A stretch of DNA of 64,000 nt from Carex sylvatica (lineage: Eukaryota; Streptophyta; Magnoliopsida; Poales; Cyperaceae), in contig CAXKVR010000045.1 in assembly GCA_964058845.1 (NCBI GenBank), forward strand, positions 186,001 to 250,000, written 5' to 3'. A program made the position numbers and the translations under genes. Below the pieces are notes generated by a model. That model was not told the DNA's origin. It ran no database searches and saw only the letters and a list, made by a program, of their open reading frames with translations. Position 1 is the stretch's first letter; the number at the start of each line of letters is the position of its first letter. Positions 20,309-32,272 of this stretch are shown here, piece by piece.

Positions 20309-21000
20309 TAAAAATTAAGATCAAAATATTAATCAATAATATATAATAATATCTAATCATACAAGTCAACGTCAACAAAAAATCTAATCATACAAATCTG
20401 AGTTCGTAATATTTTAAATCCAATTAGTTGGATTGATTTGATTAAACACCTAACTTAAACATTCTTATTAATCAAAATTGGATTGATCTAGACCTAATCA
20501 ATTGCAGTTTAAAAATCTACTAAAATCAGTGCATATAGTACATCACCAAGCTCTACCTACGTGTGTGTATACGATAAATGATGTGTCTAATTTTCTAGAT
20601 TTCTTAATCAACTAATTGTTTAAGAGACTAATCATGATTTGATTATTTAAGTTTTTTTATGGTTGTTGCGATTTCCTACTACATATATATTAATAAAAAA
20701 GAGTATTTACAAAATTATAGTAAAGATAACCTCTCTCAACTCACTAACTGTACAACAAGTAGATATTTTTTATTAGAAAAAATAAATTATGTTAGGCGGA
20801 TCTAAAACAGTAAGTAAATTCTCAGTCATTATTGAGCCATCTCTCAACTTCTAGAGTGATATCCTTGATTAAGTACTGCTCTTTGCTTGTCTGTAAATAG
20901 GCATCCATTTCTCCCTCTCTCTCTTTATAGTGTCTGTGCACCGCTGTCCATACCACATGCCATAGAATTATCTGCCTTTTTTGGAGTCCCTGACCCAACA
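20309..21000. other. AT-rich intergenic DNA
   Basis: No gene or repeat recognised. Confidence 0.55.
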
Positions 21001-21895
21001 ATTAGAGGTGCTACCGGGTTGGGTCGGGTCCGGTCCGGGTACTATTATATTTGGACTCGTATTCTAAAAGTGTTCGGGTCCGAATTTTGATCCATATACT
21101 TATTTGTTTCAAATCGGGTTGGGTCCGGATCCGGATACTTATCTACCCGTAGATATTTTCGGTCCAGTCTTTCGATTTCGGATAGATAGATACCCATAAC
21201 TTGTTTGTGGATTATCGGGTCCGGTTCGGATACAGGGCGGTTATAGATCCAGAGCGGGTATAGTTCATAACTCTAAAGCATTTGAGAAATCATTTACATT
21301 TAAATATAATATCTTGTGGAACTTGGATAGTATTTTTATAATTTGATTGTTGGTTGTTTGGATTTCTCATGGTGTAAGAAAAAATATTGAATTTAGTTTT
21401 TTGTTAATAACTTTTGAATTCAGGAGGATGGAGAGAAATAACTTTTGAAAATAAAAATATTGAAGAAGAGATATAATTTTTAGAAAGTAAAATATTGGAG
21501 ATGACGATTTCCTTTTCTATGGTTCAAAAAAATCTATGAATGGAATACTAATAGTAATTTTTAGAAATGACATATCAATGAGAGTAATAAATTTTCATTA
21601 TGCAGAGGATATCAAGGCAAATATTGAAGGATATATTATAGCAATAAATTTTATTTACAAAATTAATGTGACTGTTATGGAAGAAAAAATTTGGCATTCA
21701 TGTGTCATGTGTGTATAAACATAGCGAATATGTGCATGCATTCTATTTTCTCACATTCAAGTTGTGAAAAAAGGAATGGGCTCTCCACAGCTTATGCAAA
21801 AATTAATATGCAAAATTATTTTTTTATATATTAATAATTATTAATATATGTTTTATTGAGTATTTATACGCGTATCGGGTCGGGTTCGGTTATGG
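21001..21895. mobile_element. Possible hAT-related non-autonomous element
   Basis: Left side begins TTAGAGGTGCTACCGGGTTG and is full of GGGTCGGGT / GGTCCGGAT blocks (21015-21260). The right side has GTATCGGGTCGGGTTCGG (about 21872-21890). Such GGGTCGGG-rich ends are common in plant hAT MITEs. I cannot locate an 8-bp target duplication, so boundaries are tentative. Confidence 0.4.
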
Positions 21896-21939
21896 ATTGA
21901 ATAATTAAATAAAATCCATATTATACAAAGTTTGGTTTC

Positions 21940-22312
21940 TCCTACATTATACGAAGAAATCCGAGCATATTATGAGCCATCAAACCTCACAAATGTTGTA
22001 TATCCTCTCCACTTCTAAAGGAGATACTGTGTTGAGCCATCAAACTTTTCTCCAAAATTGTTTTGTGTAGGCGCAATCCTACATAATATGGTCCTTTATC
22101 TCAACAATGTCCTTCCCACATAAGTGACATCCTGTTGGGATGGGGCACCCTCTGTAGGTCAGTACATTTTGTGTTAGGATTTTGTCATCCAACATTAGCC
22201 AGATAAATATCATTACCTTCATTGGTACCTTGATTCTTGTTCACACAAAAGCGTATGGTACAAAGTTTCAGTACATCAAGCTGTACTTTTTAACCTTTAA
22301 TACACTTTCGGT
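21940..22312 (-). pseudogene. LINE C-terminal zinc-binding (zf-RVT) segment
   Basis: The reverse strand reads MKVMIFIWLMLDDKILTQNV, then YRGCPIPTGCHLCGKDIVEI and KDHIM. This fits the plant LINE zf-RVT domain pattern (Trp-rich start, CxxC pair, then a downstream His). A stop interrupts it just after KDHIM. It continues the frame family broken at 23906. Confidence 0.75.
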
Positions 22313-22568
22313 TCAGACTGCAAGTGCACAGTCCTATCGAGTAGTATATCGTCAGGTATCGATCACAGGGATGGTTCAAATCTAAACCAGACTCTACTTA
22401 AATTAGTTAAAAACTAGAAGTGAGAAAATGTTGTTTTTGGTATTTAAGTTCCTAATCAGTTCAATGACAGTAATTGAAAGAAGAGAGGTAAATAAACTTA
22501 GTTTAAATCAATAATAAAAGGCGTTTTCAGGGTTTCAGACTTATCTCAGTTCTGCCTCTCAGTCCCTG

Positions 22569-22684
22569 ACACGGATCGTGTAGTTTTCTACACGGGTCAT
22601 ATCAGGTTACACGGGTCGTGTACTGTCGTACACGGGTCGTGTACTGTCGTACACGGGTCGTGTACTGTCGTACACGGGTCGTGT
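22569..22684. repeat. Tandem palindromic word ACACGGGTCGTGT
   Basis: Four exact 21-bp units begin at 22609, 22630, 22651 and 22672 (word plus ACTGTCGT). A variant (ACACGGATCGTGT) is at 22569-22581 and a half word follows near 22589. The 13-mer is a near-perfect palindrome. Confidence 0.93.
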
Positions 22685-22767
22685 GGACTTCGAGTTAATG
22701 CACCAGTTACTGTTTCTTTACGTGGTTCCTTTGTGTAGGGTTCAACTGATCAGACCTAATATTTCTG

Positions 22768-22860
22768 AACCTCAACTGTCGTATGTTGGTTCATTAACTT
22801 GATATGGAATTGCAATATCTACCCTCTTTGGGCTCTAAACCTCAACTGTCGTATATTGGT
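22768..22860 (-). repeat. Two spaced 23-mers in LTR
   Basis: AACCTCAACTGTCGTAT(G/A)TTGG-type units at 22768-22790 and 22838-22860 differ at one base, with a 70-base step. They occupy a position comparable to the three 18-mers in the LTR at 8289-8445, but the sequence is different. Confidence 0.8.
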
Positions 22861-23387
22861 CCGAGTTACCTAGTTACTTGTTTGGAATACTAAAGATAAC
22901 CTCTTATCCATCGATAAGAGAAAATGTTCACCTTTCGGCTACTAGTTAGTTTCACATTTCGGATCACTAATCCTACCTCATGTACTTAGTTTAGTTGAGA
23001 GATGGTAATGGACACAGTACCTTTTAGATGTGATCATGCATCTAGTGGTAAAACCAATAAAAATCAAACAATTCAAACTAAGCAATTAAATCAATCACAA
23101 TCAAGCAAACACAAATTTCAACGTAAAAATCCAATAACTAGATGCAAAATAAAACATTCGATTACATCTTAACCCTAGAAACAAATAAAACTACTCAAAC
23201 ATAGTACTAAAACAAATAACAAAGATAAATGAATAATAATTCATTCTAAAACTCGAAGCACAATGAAGATCCACAATAAAACTCGCGTCCTTTACTTCTT
23301 AACTTCGTCTCCAAGCAATAGCCGTCAATCCAAAAACCTAGAAATGCTTCTCTGCTCTAGAATTCCTCCTTGGTGCAAGAAATCCCG

Positions 23388-23393
23388 TTTATA
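23388..23393 (-). promoter_or_regulatory. TATA box of reverse-strand LTR
   Basis: CATATAAACGGG on the reverse strand, about 510 bases from the LTR start, at the expected U3 position. Confidence 0.5.
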
Positions 23394-23905
23394 TGGTCTC
23401 TGGCCGACTTTTCTTCCTTTAGACTTCTTTCCAAAATTTCAGATTTCTTGCCATATTTCATCTGACACGACCCGTATCAGAATTGACACAGACCGTACAG
23501 AATTTCCAGAAATACCTCTTTTTCTCAGATTGTAGATCTTCTCGCAAGCTTTCTGAAAAGTGATCTTACACTCAAAACGGAGCTACGAGTCAAAATCTAT
23601 GACTGTTTTAAGTTCGGATGCTAAAATTTCAGCATTGTTATGGTCGACCTTCATTCAATTGGTCTTGTTTCCAATTCTGGATCTGTTTTCGGATTTTTCT
23701 GATACGATCTGTATAACACCCTGTATGGGCTATATGCCTATGTCTCTTCTGGAGTCGAGTCAATAGTCGTGTATGTGGTCGAGTCGAGGTTGATACGACC
23801 CACACAAGGTGATGCGCTGGTCGTGCAAATACTTCTCAAATTCCAGATTCTCCTCGATTTCATCTCATTCCTGCAAAATAAGAACAAACTTCCAGCAGTA
23901 CTACA

Positions 23906-24880
23906 TTCTATAGATATTTCAATAAAATACGACTGATTAAATGATTTAAACATAGGTTTGGATACAAAATACAGGTCGAAATATAAATAGGTTTGCGAGA
24001 TATCAATTCTCCATAGTACTTTTTGTGTTGAAGAAATGAAACCCTCATTGTGCATTGCTCTATATGCCGAAGAACATGAAAAGACCCCCAAAGCTGACCA
24101 TCCCCATTTCGAGGTTCCTCCATCCCGATATATTTAATATTTGAAAAATGATAGCAGGTTTACCATATCTTTGACAAAGAAAGATGAGATGTCTTGCCTT
24201 ATCGATTGAATCTCTGTTGCCGAATTCACTCCATGCAACGACATAACTTATTTGCCCATAGAAACTTCTCAATATTCCATAACCACTTGACCAGAAGTGC
24301 GTCATTTTGACATTGCAAATCAATGATACCCAATCCCCCATTTATTTTCATTAAGCAGACCCTCTCCCAGTTTACCATACAGTTAATGCCCTTACAAATG
24401 TCATTTTCCTTCTAAAGAAAATTTCTTCTCATTTTATCAATATGTCTTATTATCCACACTAGGACCTTGAACATCTGCATATAATGAAGAGGCATCGGCA
24501 AACGACCGCCTTAATGAGTGTAATTCTACCCCCGTAGGATAGAAAACCCGATGTCCACCCCTCCATTCTACGCTGCACTGCCTCTAACATGGGTTGGTAA
24601 TCAATCTTCCATGGTTTTCTAACCGACAGTTGGCAGTTGCGAGGCCAGAGATACCATAATTTATTGGATTATTTGTAACCGATTTTCAGGATGGCTATCA
24701 GGAGGAAGGTACTCTTTCCCTATTAATCTTGAGGACCATAAATTCCATGTAAACCTTTAGGACATGTGTTACAATTTTTAGTGTAGTGGGATGTGCCTCA
24801 CATATAATTAGGGTATCATTCGCATATTGAATTGTTTCCGGTTTGAACCTCGCCTACTGAGGTATAACTTCATATACGTT
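23906..24880 (-). pseudogene. LINE reverse transcriptase C-terminal part
   Basis: The reverse strand gives, across stops and shifts, typical LINE landmarks in order: FMVLKINREKSTFLL, WKIDYQPMLEAVQRRMEGW, SGFLSYGGRITLIKAVV, GGLGIIDLQCQNDALLVKWL, then GVFSCSSAYRAMHNEG and VLWRIDIS. These match the region between the RT palm and the zf-RVT segment in plant LINEs. Several in-frame stops show it is dead. It is cut at 23906 by the LTR insertion. Confidence 0.8.
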
Positions 24881-25046
24881 TGATAAGCATAAATTATATA
24901 CATATTCGATCTAGTTTTCATCATAAAATAATGCCAAATATCTTGTATTTTGAATATAAAGTGAATATAATACATCTAGAATCAAGTTACTGCATTTGTT
25001 TGGCTTTACAGTGCAGAAAATGATGAAAAATAAAGAAAAATACTCC

Positions 25047-25530
25047 CAGTGCGGATGGATCACCCGCAGTCAGATCCAGTGCGGACGCAATGTAGCAGAA
25101 ATGCAAAAATGGAGTCTGAACTTAAAACGGCCACAACTTTTGACTCGTAACTCCATTTTGGACATATGACCACTTTTCGGAAAGCTAGCGAGAAGATCTA
25201 CAACTTGAGAAAATAAAAACAGAAATTTGGGATCCAGTGCGGACACACTCAGCACTTGGGTGAATTATCAGCATCTCAGCACTTCACAGGAAAAAAGTCC
25301 GAGCCTAGTGCGGACGCAGTCAACTCCAGTGCGGGTCATCCACCCGCACTCAGTACTTAGCCAATTTCATAAACTTCAGAACAACTCAGAAAATTAATCA
25401 GTGTGGGTCAGCCACCCGCACTCACCACCAGTGCAGACGTACTCAGGAATTTTGCAGGATTTTTCTTCTAAGTTAAATATGGAAAGTTGAATCAGTGCGG
25501 GTCATCCACCCGCACTCGCCACCAGTGCGG
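25047..25530. repeat. Hyphenated palindromic words CAGTGCGGGT...ACCCGCACT
   Basis: Full words at 25047-25070 (variant), 25327-25351, 25399-25423 and 25493-25517, with arms that pair around a short ATCC- or AGCC-containing centre. Half words (CAGTGCGGAC) lie near 25076, 25232, 25297, 25428 and 25522. Confidence 0.9.
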
Positions 25531-25704
25531 ACGCGCTGAACCCGCAGACAGCCAGAATTACACGTTTTGAACACAGTTTCTATTTTTAACGAGCCAGGGA
25601 CGCTTTTTGACAGCTAAATTTGGACACATCAGTCCAGAAAAACAAGGCAAATATAGCACCCACTAACCCCACCTTCTAGCTTCTAAATTGGGCATAGTCT
25701 TTTG

Positions 25705-25714
25705 CTATATAAGG
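25705..25714 (+). promoter_or_regulatory. TATA box of forward-strand LTR
   Basis: TTTGCTATATAAGGGGGG context about 800 bases into the LTR fragment, followed by a CT-rich leader. Confidence 0.55.
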
Positions 25715-26034
25715 GGGGTTCATTTTCCATTAAAGAAAATGACATATCTGACACATCACACACACATCTCACATCTCTCATCTTACAACTCTCTTTCTCT
25801 CACCCCTTGGTGCATGCCAATTTCCATATAGCGATAAATCTGCAGCCATTCTAGGAGTTTCGGAAGCTTCTCAAGGAAGGAGAAGAAGGTTCAAGCAAGA
25901 TTTCAGTAAGATTGAGGTTCTTGATTTAATAAATGGTGTAACTATTTCTTTATTTCATTTTTTCTTATTTTTGTCAACTTTTGTAGTCATATGCACCCTG
26001 ACTATTGCTTCCTCTGTTTTTTTTCAGCGGCCAA

Positions 26035-26280
26035 TCAAAAGATGTGTTCCCTAAGTCTTATTCTCAAAACGAACTCCACTGAGTTGAGTTCTCTAAGTTC
26101 TTCAACTCTGTTCAATTTTTGTAGAACCCACTTGAACCTTGTTAGATATGTTTCCAGTTTAGAGAACTTATTATGTGCCCAAATTGTCAGTTCTCGCTGT
26201 AGCGTTCTTATCTTATTTCGCACTCTTACTGCCAGTTTTTGGATGTCGACTGATCCCCATGCATTTCCAACCACCTAGGT
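26035..26280 (-). pseudogene. LINE endonuclease-RT linker segment
   Basis: An 80-codon reverse-strand frame with KLAVRVRNKIRTLQRELTIW, FSKLETYLTRF and ELNSVEFVLRIRL. This Leu/Lys/Trp-patterned coiled linker lies between endonuclease and RT in plant LINEs. It ends against the LTR fragment at about 26030. Confidence 0.7.
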
Positions 26281-28490
26281 AATATCTTCGTACTTGAGCC
26301 AGATTATTTAAGTTTTCAAATAGATCATAGCATCTACAACCACAAAACAGTCTTTAACCGGATCATATCTAAATCTACTAAAGCGTAAAAAAAAAAAAGG
26401 TTATGAAGATCATGAATCACACTTAATTAGTTAATTAATTTAATCCATAGATCAACACCCACAAAAATTCTTACAGTTGGAATCACGGCGAACATATTAA
26501 TTTAATGATTTAGTTGTTCTCACTTTAGGTCCTCTGTTTTCCCTTTGCTTTTTTTTGCCAGAAAGGGAACAGATGCAAGTGATATGGTCAATGCACCAAC
26601 GTGTGAATCAACCAACCAAAGAACCAATTACTGGAATTCAGGAGAACTTTTTGCAAGCTCGCTGCGTCACGGAAGCACACTCGTTGTGCATATGCGTCGC
26701 AATATCGTAATAGTAGAATTATGTATTCATAACCTTCTGTATCATACTAACTCTTAATAATCTTTGTAAATAAAAGTTGGAGTTCAAACTAGCTAATTAT
26801 TTAATATGTACATGCTTTTTTTTATTCAAATTTTAAATATGCAACTTCTTACGTAGAGAACATTATTTTTTATCACTAGACTAAATGTTGATTTTGGTAC
26901 TAACTCTAAAATTTATTCGAATGACTTTAAACGATGAATTTAACTGTAAAACAATATATTTTACGAGTGATACGGTTTTTTACAAATTTATAAATTAATT
27001 AGTATAAATCAAGTGGTAAAAATAATTTATAAATTAATTTTAATACATTATTTGACCGCTTGACTTTATGCTAAATATATTGTAAAATTTATAAATTTTA
27101 CATTTATATAAACACATCACTCGATAAGACAATAAGTAGAACGATTTTAACAGTTTGAATTTGTCACTTGAAATCAATACAATAGGTTTTGAAAATTTGG
27201 TGAATTTAAGAACATCTTAGTTCTACTCTGGTAAACATACATGAATACTATCCCCACTTATTTTGATTTAATAAATAACACAAATTAAACGTCAGAAGAT
27301 TATTAACAAAATTATGAATTTAGAAAAAGGAAATAAGAAATTTCGGTCCATGTCCATTTTAAAAAGAATAAGAACAAGAATATACAAATTTGACCTTAAA
27401 AATATATCATGTTTGTAAACACTTAATTAATTTTCTTTACCGTTGAAGTAGTTATTTTTAACATAAAGACATAAAAATATGTGTTATTAATTATTTACTT
27501 GCATAATATATATTGTTAAAAAAATATTGCTATTGAAGATGCTCGTGACAAAAGCAATGCGGATGTTATTGGGGGAGTGGGGCCGTGGGGGACTGGCAAA
27601 TGTTATAAACACTGCCAAATGTCCAGTTCAAATGTTTAAAACATGCATCTAGCAAATAAGTCTCAAGTAAGACCTGTTTCATTTTGAAAAAGTTTGCAAA
27701 CACATCTTCTATCACAATATGCATTAGCTAAATGCAGCTTTGAAATTTCTCTGTGCATAAAATAGATTTACCCAAATTTTAAAAGTATCAAATATTTTAA
27801 AAAAGAATTTCATGTATACCACTCGAAAATTATGAATTACGTATTTCCTCCTCTAGATTCTATAATAACAAATTTACCATCCTAAATTTTAATAACCCAC
27901 ATATTATCCAATTAATTAAAAATAAAGATTAATTATGTTTAATAATATATAAAATATAATTAAGTACCTAAATATGTTTTCCTTACTCCTGTGCAAAAAT
28001 TCTGATCGCTCCTGCCTTCTTTATCCTGTAGTGTCAAAATTGTGCCCATTCCCCTTCCTCATGTGCTAAATCTCTCATTTTTTTCGCTTGTAATCCTATC
28101 TAGAACCTTTCCAATCATGTTAGTTGGACCTGCTCTAGTTTATGTTTGCTTTATTCGACTAAGGAAATGAGAGCTGTACCAGGAAAATTATGGTACAACT
28201 ATCCAATACATATAAAATATGATGCATGAAGAGAACTGAAAGTATGATTTTTTTGAAAAATATAATAAAAAGATGAGGAGAGAGAGAGAGAGAGTACATG
28301 AAGAATGACTTCAGTTCTAATTAATCTTAACCAATTGTAGTTCTTAGAATCTTAAACATAACTAATTTGAGCTTTAAGTATATATGATATATAATTAAAT
28401 TTTATCGGATAACATGTAAGATATTAGAATTTTTGATGATAAATATGTTATTATAGAATTGGAGGGAGAGTATCTAATTTCATAATTTTT
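26281..28490. other. AT-rich intergenic DNA with a diverged foldback MITE
   Basis: No gene. About 26885-27235 is a degenerate inverted repeat whose centre (CGAGTGAT...CAAGTGG...CGCTTGAC...ATCACTCG) parallels the MITE at 52853-53279. An (AG)8 run is at about 28274-28293. The rest shows nothing recognisable. Confidence 0.5.
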
Positions 28491-29493
28491 GAATGATATA
28501 TATGAAATTCCACATCTATTTTAAAATAAAGTCCCTTCTCGCATCCCCTGAATTTCTGAAGATTATATATATCTATTTGATTTCTGTCCATGCCAGTGCC
28601 ATATTGCCGTCACTGTACACAAATATATTGCCCATGCTGTGCAACTTTCAAAGTCCCAATCAAATAAAAAGAAAGTTTCTATTGGTCGAAGAGGATGCCA
28701 TGAACACGTGCCACTTTGTATTTGGACCCTAACTCAACGACACACCGAATATCGAAATGCACCTAGTGTGTCCACCCCCTCTCTTCTCCATTCATCACTA
28801 AATGGAGAGTCCCTAACTGTTCTAGCAGTGTTTTGACAGGAGCTCCTTAACGTCCATGACTTTAGAAATGGAGATGGAAAAGCACCGCAAAGGAAGCAAA
28901 TAACAATAAATGCCAAAGGCTTGCAGTATTGCTAGGCTTACCAAGACTACATTAAATAATCTTACACAAAAATTTCTACCTCTCTCTTTCCCTTTAATTA
29001 TTTTTCTCCATCTCTGTTTTTTCAGAGAAGAGAGAAGGGGATTGGAAGAAAGAGAGAGGGAGAGAGACTTGATAGGCCGAGAGAAACTCAGAGCTGAGGT
29101 GGGGCATGTGAATGCCTCGCCAAAGCTTGATCTTTCGTTCTGACCTTTTACCTGCTTTTAATTTAAATTCCTTCTTTTTCAAATATTTTGATCGGTTTGG
29201 TCTCACCTAACACCTATTCATGTTTATTTGGTGCAAAATTACGAAGGGATATGAAGAGGGCTCTCTTTGCTCAACAAGTGTCGCTCATACCTTCCCTCCA
29301 CAAATTGCATCGGTATAATTAATTTTTAAACCAAAAATTGCAGTTCAAGTTTGGAAGATGTCAGTTCCTTTGATTCGGTGAATCTATCTTTGCTAACCTT
29401 TAGTGGGTTTCTGCGCGTCAGCTCGCTTAGCATCCAATAAAGAATTGTTCTTTCTTCGATCCACGAAACATTAAAAAAGTGTATAATTTGTTT
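28491..29493. other. Upstream region of the F-box gene
   Basis: No coding region supported. Contains a CT-rich / GA-rich stretch around 28975-29075. Promoter sequence for the F-box gene is expected here. Confidence 0.5.
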
Positions 29494-29499
29494 TATAAA
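29494..29499 (+). promoter_or_regulatory. TATA box of the F-box gene
   Basis: TATAAA in TTTTATAAAAGATC. Initiation about 30 bases downstream (near 29525) would make 29517 too far upstream to be the start codon and gives a leader of about 90 bases before 29613. Confidence 0.5.
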
Positions 29500-29612
29500 A
29501 GATCTGCACCTTTTCTGTGCAATTGGGTCTCTTACCTCGTTCTTTAATACTCGTGTGGAGGAACCAATCAGGCCTCACTGTTAGAAATAACCCATCCTTT
29601 TTCTCATATCTG

Positions 29613-31506
29613 ATGCTTTTCTTTCTTTTAACCTTTCTCTCCTTCTCCTTCTTCTTCTACCAAGACCTCATCTCCAATTCAAACCGGATTAAAACCAAAT
29701 TTCTCTCTTCAAACATGTCTCATAGAAAGAAATGGGTCAACAACAGGGTGGGAAATGTAGAAGAAAGCGCAGAATGTTCTGTATTGGATCTGCCTGAATT
29801 GACGCTTGAACTAATTCTCAGTAAATTGCCACCTAAAGAGCTTTCCGCCATGGCTGGGATTTGTACTGAGCTGAGAGCGAGGTGCAGGAGTGACTACCTA
29901 TGGGAGAGGCACTTGAAAGAGAAGTGGGGTGGAGTGGTGGGTCCCATAGCGCAGAGAAAGTGGAAATCCTTCCTGGCTTCAAGTAAAAGCTTTGAACTTA
30001 CTTCATTTGGGGATAGTCTGGGGAAGCAGAGAAAATGGATTTCTTGTGTGTGGCCTTTTTCTTGGATCAGGTCGACAATCAGTACTGCTGAAAAGGAAAA
30101 CGGTATTGTACCAGATGATTCGGTCATGTCTTGGTACCTCTCGCTGGAGAGTGGCAAGTTTTGGTTCCCTGCACAGGTGTACAATAGAGAGGTAATAGGG
30201 ATCATTTTGTAAATTTCTATTTTTGTGAGGGTTTCTTTTGTAGATTATTATTTATTTATTTTTTACTACGGTTTTGCAACTTAAGAACAAGTTGATTGAT
30301 GCATTTCTTTGATTATTATCGACATGGATTCCAAAGGTTCTACCTTTGATCATTTTTTATAGCAAAGTGTCTAATTTATGCTTTATTACTTTAAATTTAT
30401 ACAACTTTTATCTGGAGTTTATTTAATTACCTTTTTTTTTTTTTCAAATTGTTAATTGTAGCATGGTCATGTTGGATTCATGCTTTCATGCTATGATGCT
30501 GAAGTTAGCTATGACAGCCGTACCGACACATTTCATGCAAGGTATATACAGACATATTAAATATAACTTACTTTAATCTGAGGGCATTAATGTAATTAGT
30601 CCACTTCTGGAAATGTGAAGTCGTACCAACATGTACCAGTAATAGCCTCAACTGGTACTGTATGATGCAATGGAACATTTTGTTGAGAATTCCTTACCAA
30701 TCCAAAGAAAAAGCAATCCATTAATGCAACTGGTATAGTCATTGTTACCAGTTCAAGCCCACTGAAGATGTAAAATCATTTTATGCTATGGTTTTTATTC
30801 TGGTCATTTTAGATATCCACCGCATGGAAGGAGAACTATAGTACAAGAGGAGGGGGTGAACTGGGAAAGGGTGCGGGCCCCACCTGTCAGCACTCTGGCA
30901 CATGATCTACATCCTTCAGATTGTCTAAAAGATCTTCAACCAGGTGATCACATTGAAATCCAGTGGAGAAGGAACAAGGAATTTCCTTATGGTAATTAAT
31001 ACTCTTCATTTTATATTGCCAAGAATTCGTTCATTGCAGAATAATGCAATTATAATTTTTGTGCAAACTATTAAAATTGAGTCTGTATATCAGGATGGTG
31101 GTATGGAGTAGTGGGTCATCTTGGCTCGTGTGATGGAAATGCTCATTTCTGCCAGTGTCATTTGAGTGGTAAGACCTTGATATTTATTTATTTATTTTGT
31201 GGTTTCATTTATTTATATTTTATTCTGGTAGACACCCCAAACCATACTGTGCATCAGTAATTGTCAAAAATGAAAATTTATGATGCTACAAAAGGAATTA
31301 AATATGAGTAATTTACAGAAACTGTGGTGCTGGAATTCAACCAGTACACGGGCGGCTCAAGATGGAGACAGGCAGTGATCTGCCGCAAGAGTCACAGAGA
31401 GAAAGGTAACGAGACAGACGGATTCTATGGAGGGGTAAGAAAGCTCCAGAGTGAAGATGAGATCGCCAAGTGGCGCCAACTATGGCCGCTCGATATATTG
31501 GAATAA
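29613..31506 (+). CDS. F-box protein (At2g26850-like), five exons
   Basis: Probably a substrate-recognition subunit of an SCF ubiquitin ligase, binding SKP1/ASK through its F-box; the substrate is unknown. Exons 29613-30191, 30462-30541, 30813-30991, 31094-31168 and 31319-31506 join with GT-AG junctions and matching phases into 1101 bases, 366 residues, close to the length I recall for Arabidopsis relatives (about 370). The N-terminus ([17 protein letters not shown]) is a hydrophobic segment, so membrane anchoring is possible. The F-box is at residues about 57-101 ([20 protein letters not shown]). The C-terminal part is Trp- and Tyr-rich ([31 protein letters not shown]). Start: M at 29613 is preferred over the upstream in-frame ATG because of the TATA position and length. 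If the hydrophobic segment is untranslated, 29715 is an alternative start. No disruption seen; looks functional. Confidence 0.9.
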
Positions 31507-32272
31507 TATATTGTCATCATGTTGGAACAGGAAAGGGGCAGTGTTGGTTTGCCACATGTATTTCTATGTTTTGGATGCTCATTGAAATCAATTATTATAT
31601 TGTTTCATTTGTAGTATGATTATTCTCAATTGTAATATAATTTACTTTTAGCTATATGATTATTTGGAAGTTTTCTTGTTAGTTTCTAAAAATCTATTTA
31701 GTTTTGGTTTTAAATTGCTAGTGTTGGATCTCGTACATCTTCATTGTGGTAATGTCAAAAGTCTGTATCAATACTATTTATGTGTTTTCTTCTTCTTAAA
31801 AAAAATATAAAAATACTATTTATGTGTTTCATGATATTAAATGTTTCTTTTGTCATTAAAGTATAAGAAAGTATCAATGAGACAACATAAATATAAAAGG
31901 AAAGTATGTGATTCAAGCAGTGCAAAAGGAAAATTGAATATAAACTGACAGCAAGTGCATTCAAGCAAGGCAAAAGATTAACCACACAACCAACAAAGAA
32001 ATCAGCACTTCAATCCTTCATATCTACTTCTATCAATTTTTCTAATGCTTAATAACATATCTTGAATATCCATAATTTGCAAAACGATCAATCCTATTAA
32101 TTTTTCTACTAAAAATATTATAATATGCAGCCAAATTAACTGATTCTTTTAAAAAAAAAAAGCCTGAAATGACTACTGACTATCAAAATTTAGCTAGATC
32201 TTCCTAACAAACACATGTAGCGTGGAGTTCGTTTAATATTAGGAAGACACAGTCCATCTACATAGTAGCATA
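31507..32272. other. 3' ends of two convergent genes
   Basis: AT-rich region between the stop codons of the F-box gene and the LNK-like gene. It should contain both 3' untranslated regions. No ORF. Confidence 0.6.

Larger units (their letters stand above)
22316..23905 (-). mobile_element. Athila/Tat-type LTR, reverse strand, inserted in the LINE
   Basis: On the reverse strand the LTR starts near TGTAGTACTGCTGGAAG (23905) and ends with ATCCCTGTGATCGATACC ... GTGCACTTGCA (22316), the same terminal signature as the LTR at 7476-8793. A TATAAA lies at 23393-23388. It contains a 21-bp x 4 tandem array of ACACGGGTCGTGT words, scattered word variants at about 23466-23500, 23705 and 23793, and two spaced 23-mers. 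No internal coding region, so a solo LTR. Flanking target duplication not identified. Confidence 0.7.
24890..26030 (+). mobile_element. Forward-strand LTR fragment with promoter, inserted in the LINE
   Basis: Flanked on both sides by LINE sequence. Contains a TATA box (CTATATAAGG at 25705-25714), a CT/AC-rich transcribed leader and a set of hyphenated palindromic words. Bases 25117-25214 are clearly homologous to the reverse complement of 23521-23616 in the other LTR, so the two LTRs are relatives. The terminal signature seen at 8740-8793 is absent, so the 3' part is missing or diverged. Both boundaries are approximate. Confidence 0.6.
21930..26280 (-). mobile_element. LINE (non-LTR retrotransposon) relic split by two LTRs
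   Basis: Read on the reverse strand, three separated blocks appear in correct LINE order: the linker before the RT (26274-26035), the RT C-terminal part (24880-23906), and the C-terminal zinc-binding region (22310-21940). The first gap holds a forward-strand LTR fragment (about 24890-26030) and the second a reverse-strand LTR (22316-23905). The central RT catalytic domain is missing, so at least one deletion also occurred. Confidence 0.8.

Noticed and set aside
22609..22684. CRISPR-like array
   Set aside because: Uniform 21-bp tandem units with identical spacers inside a plant LTR; no variable spacers and a eukaryotic context.
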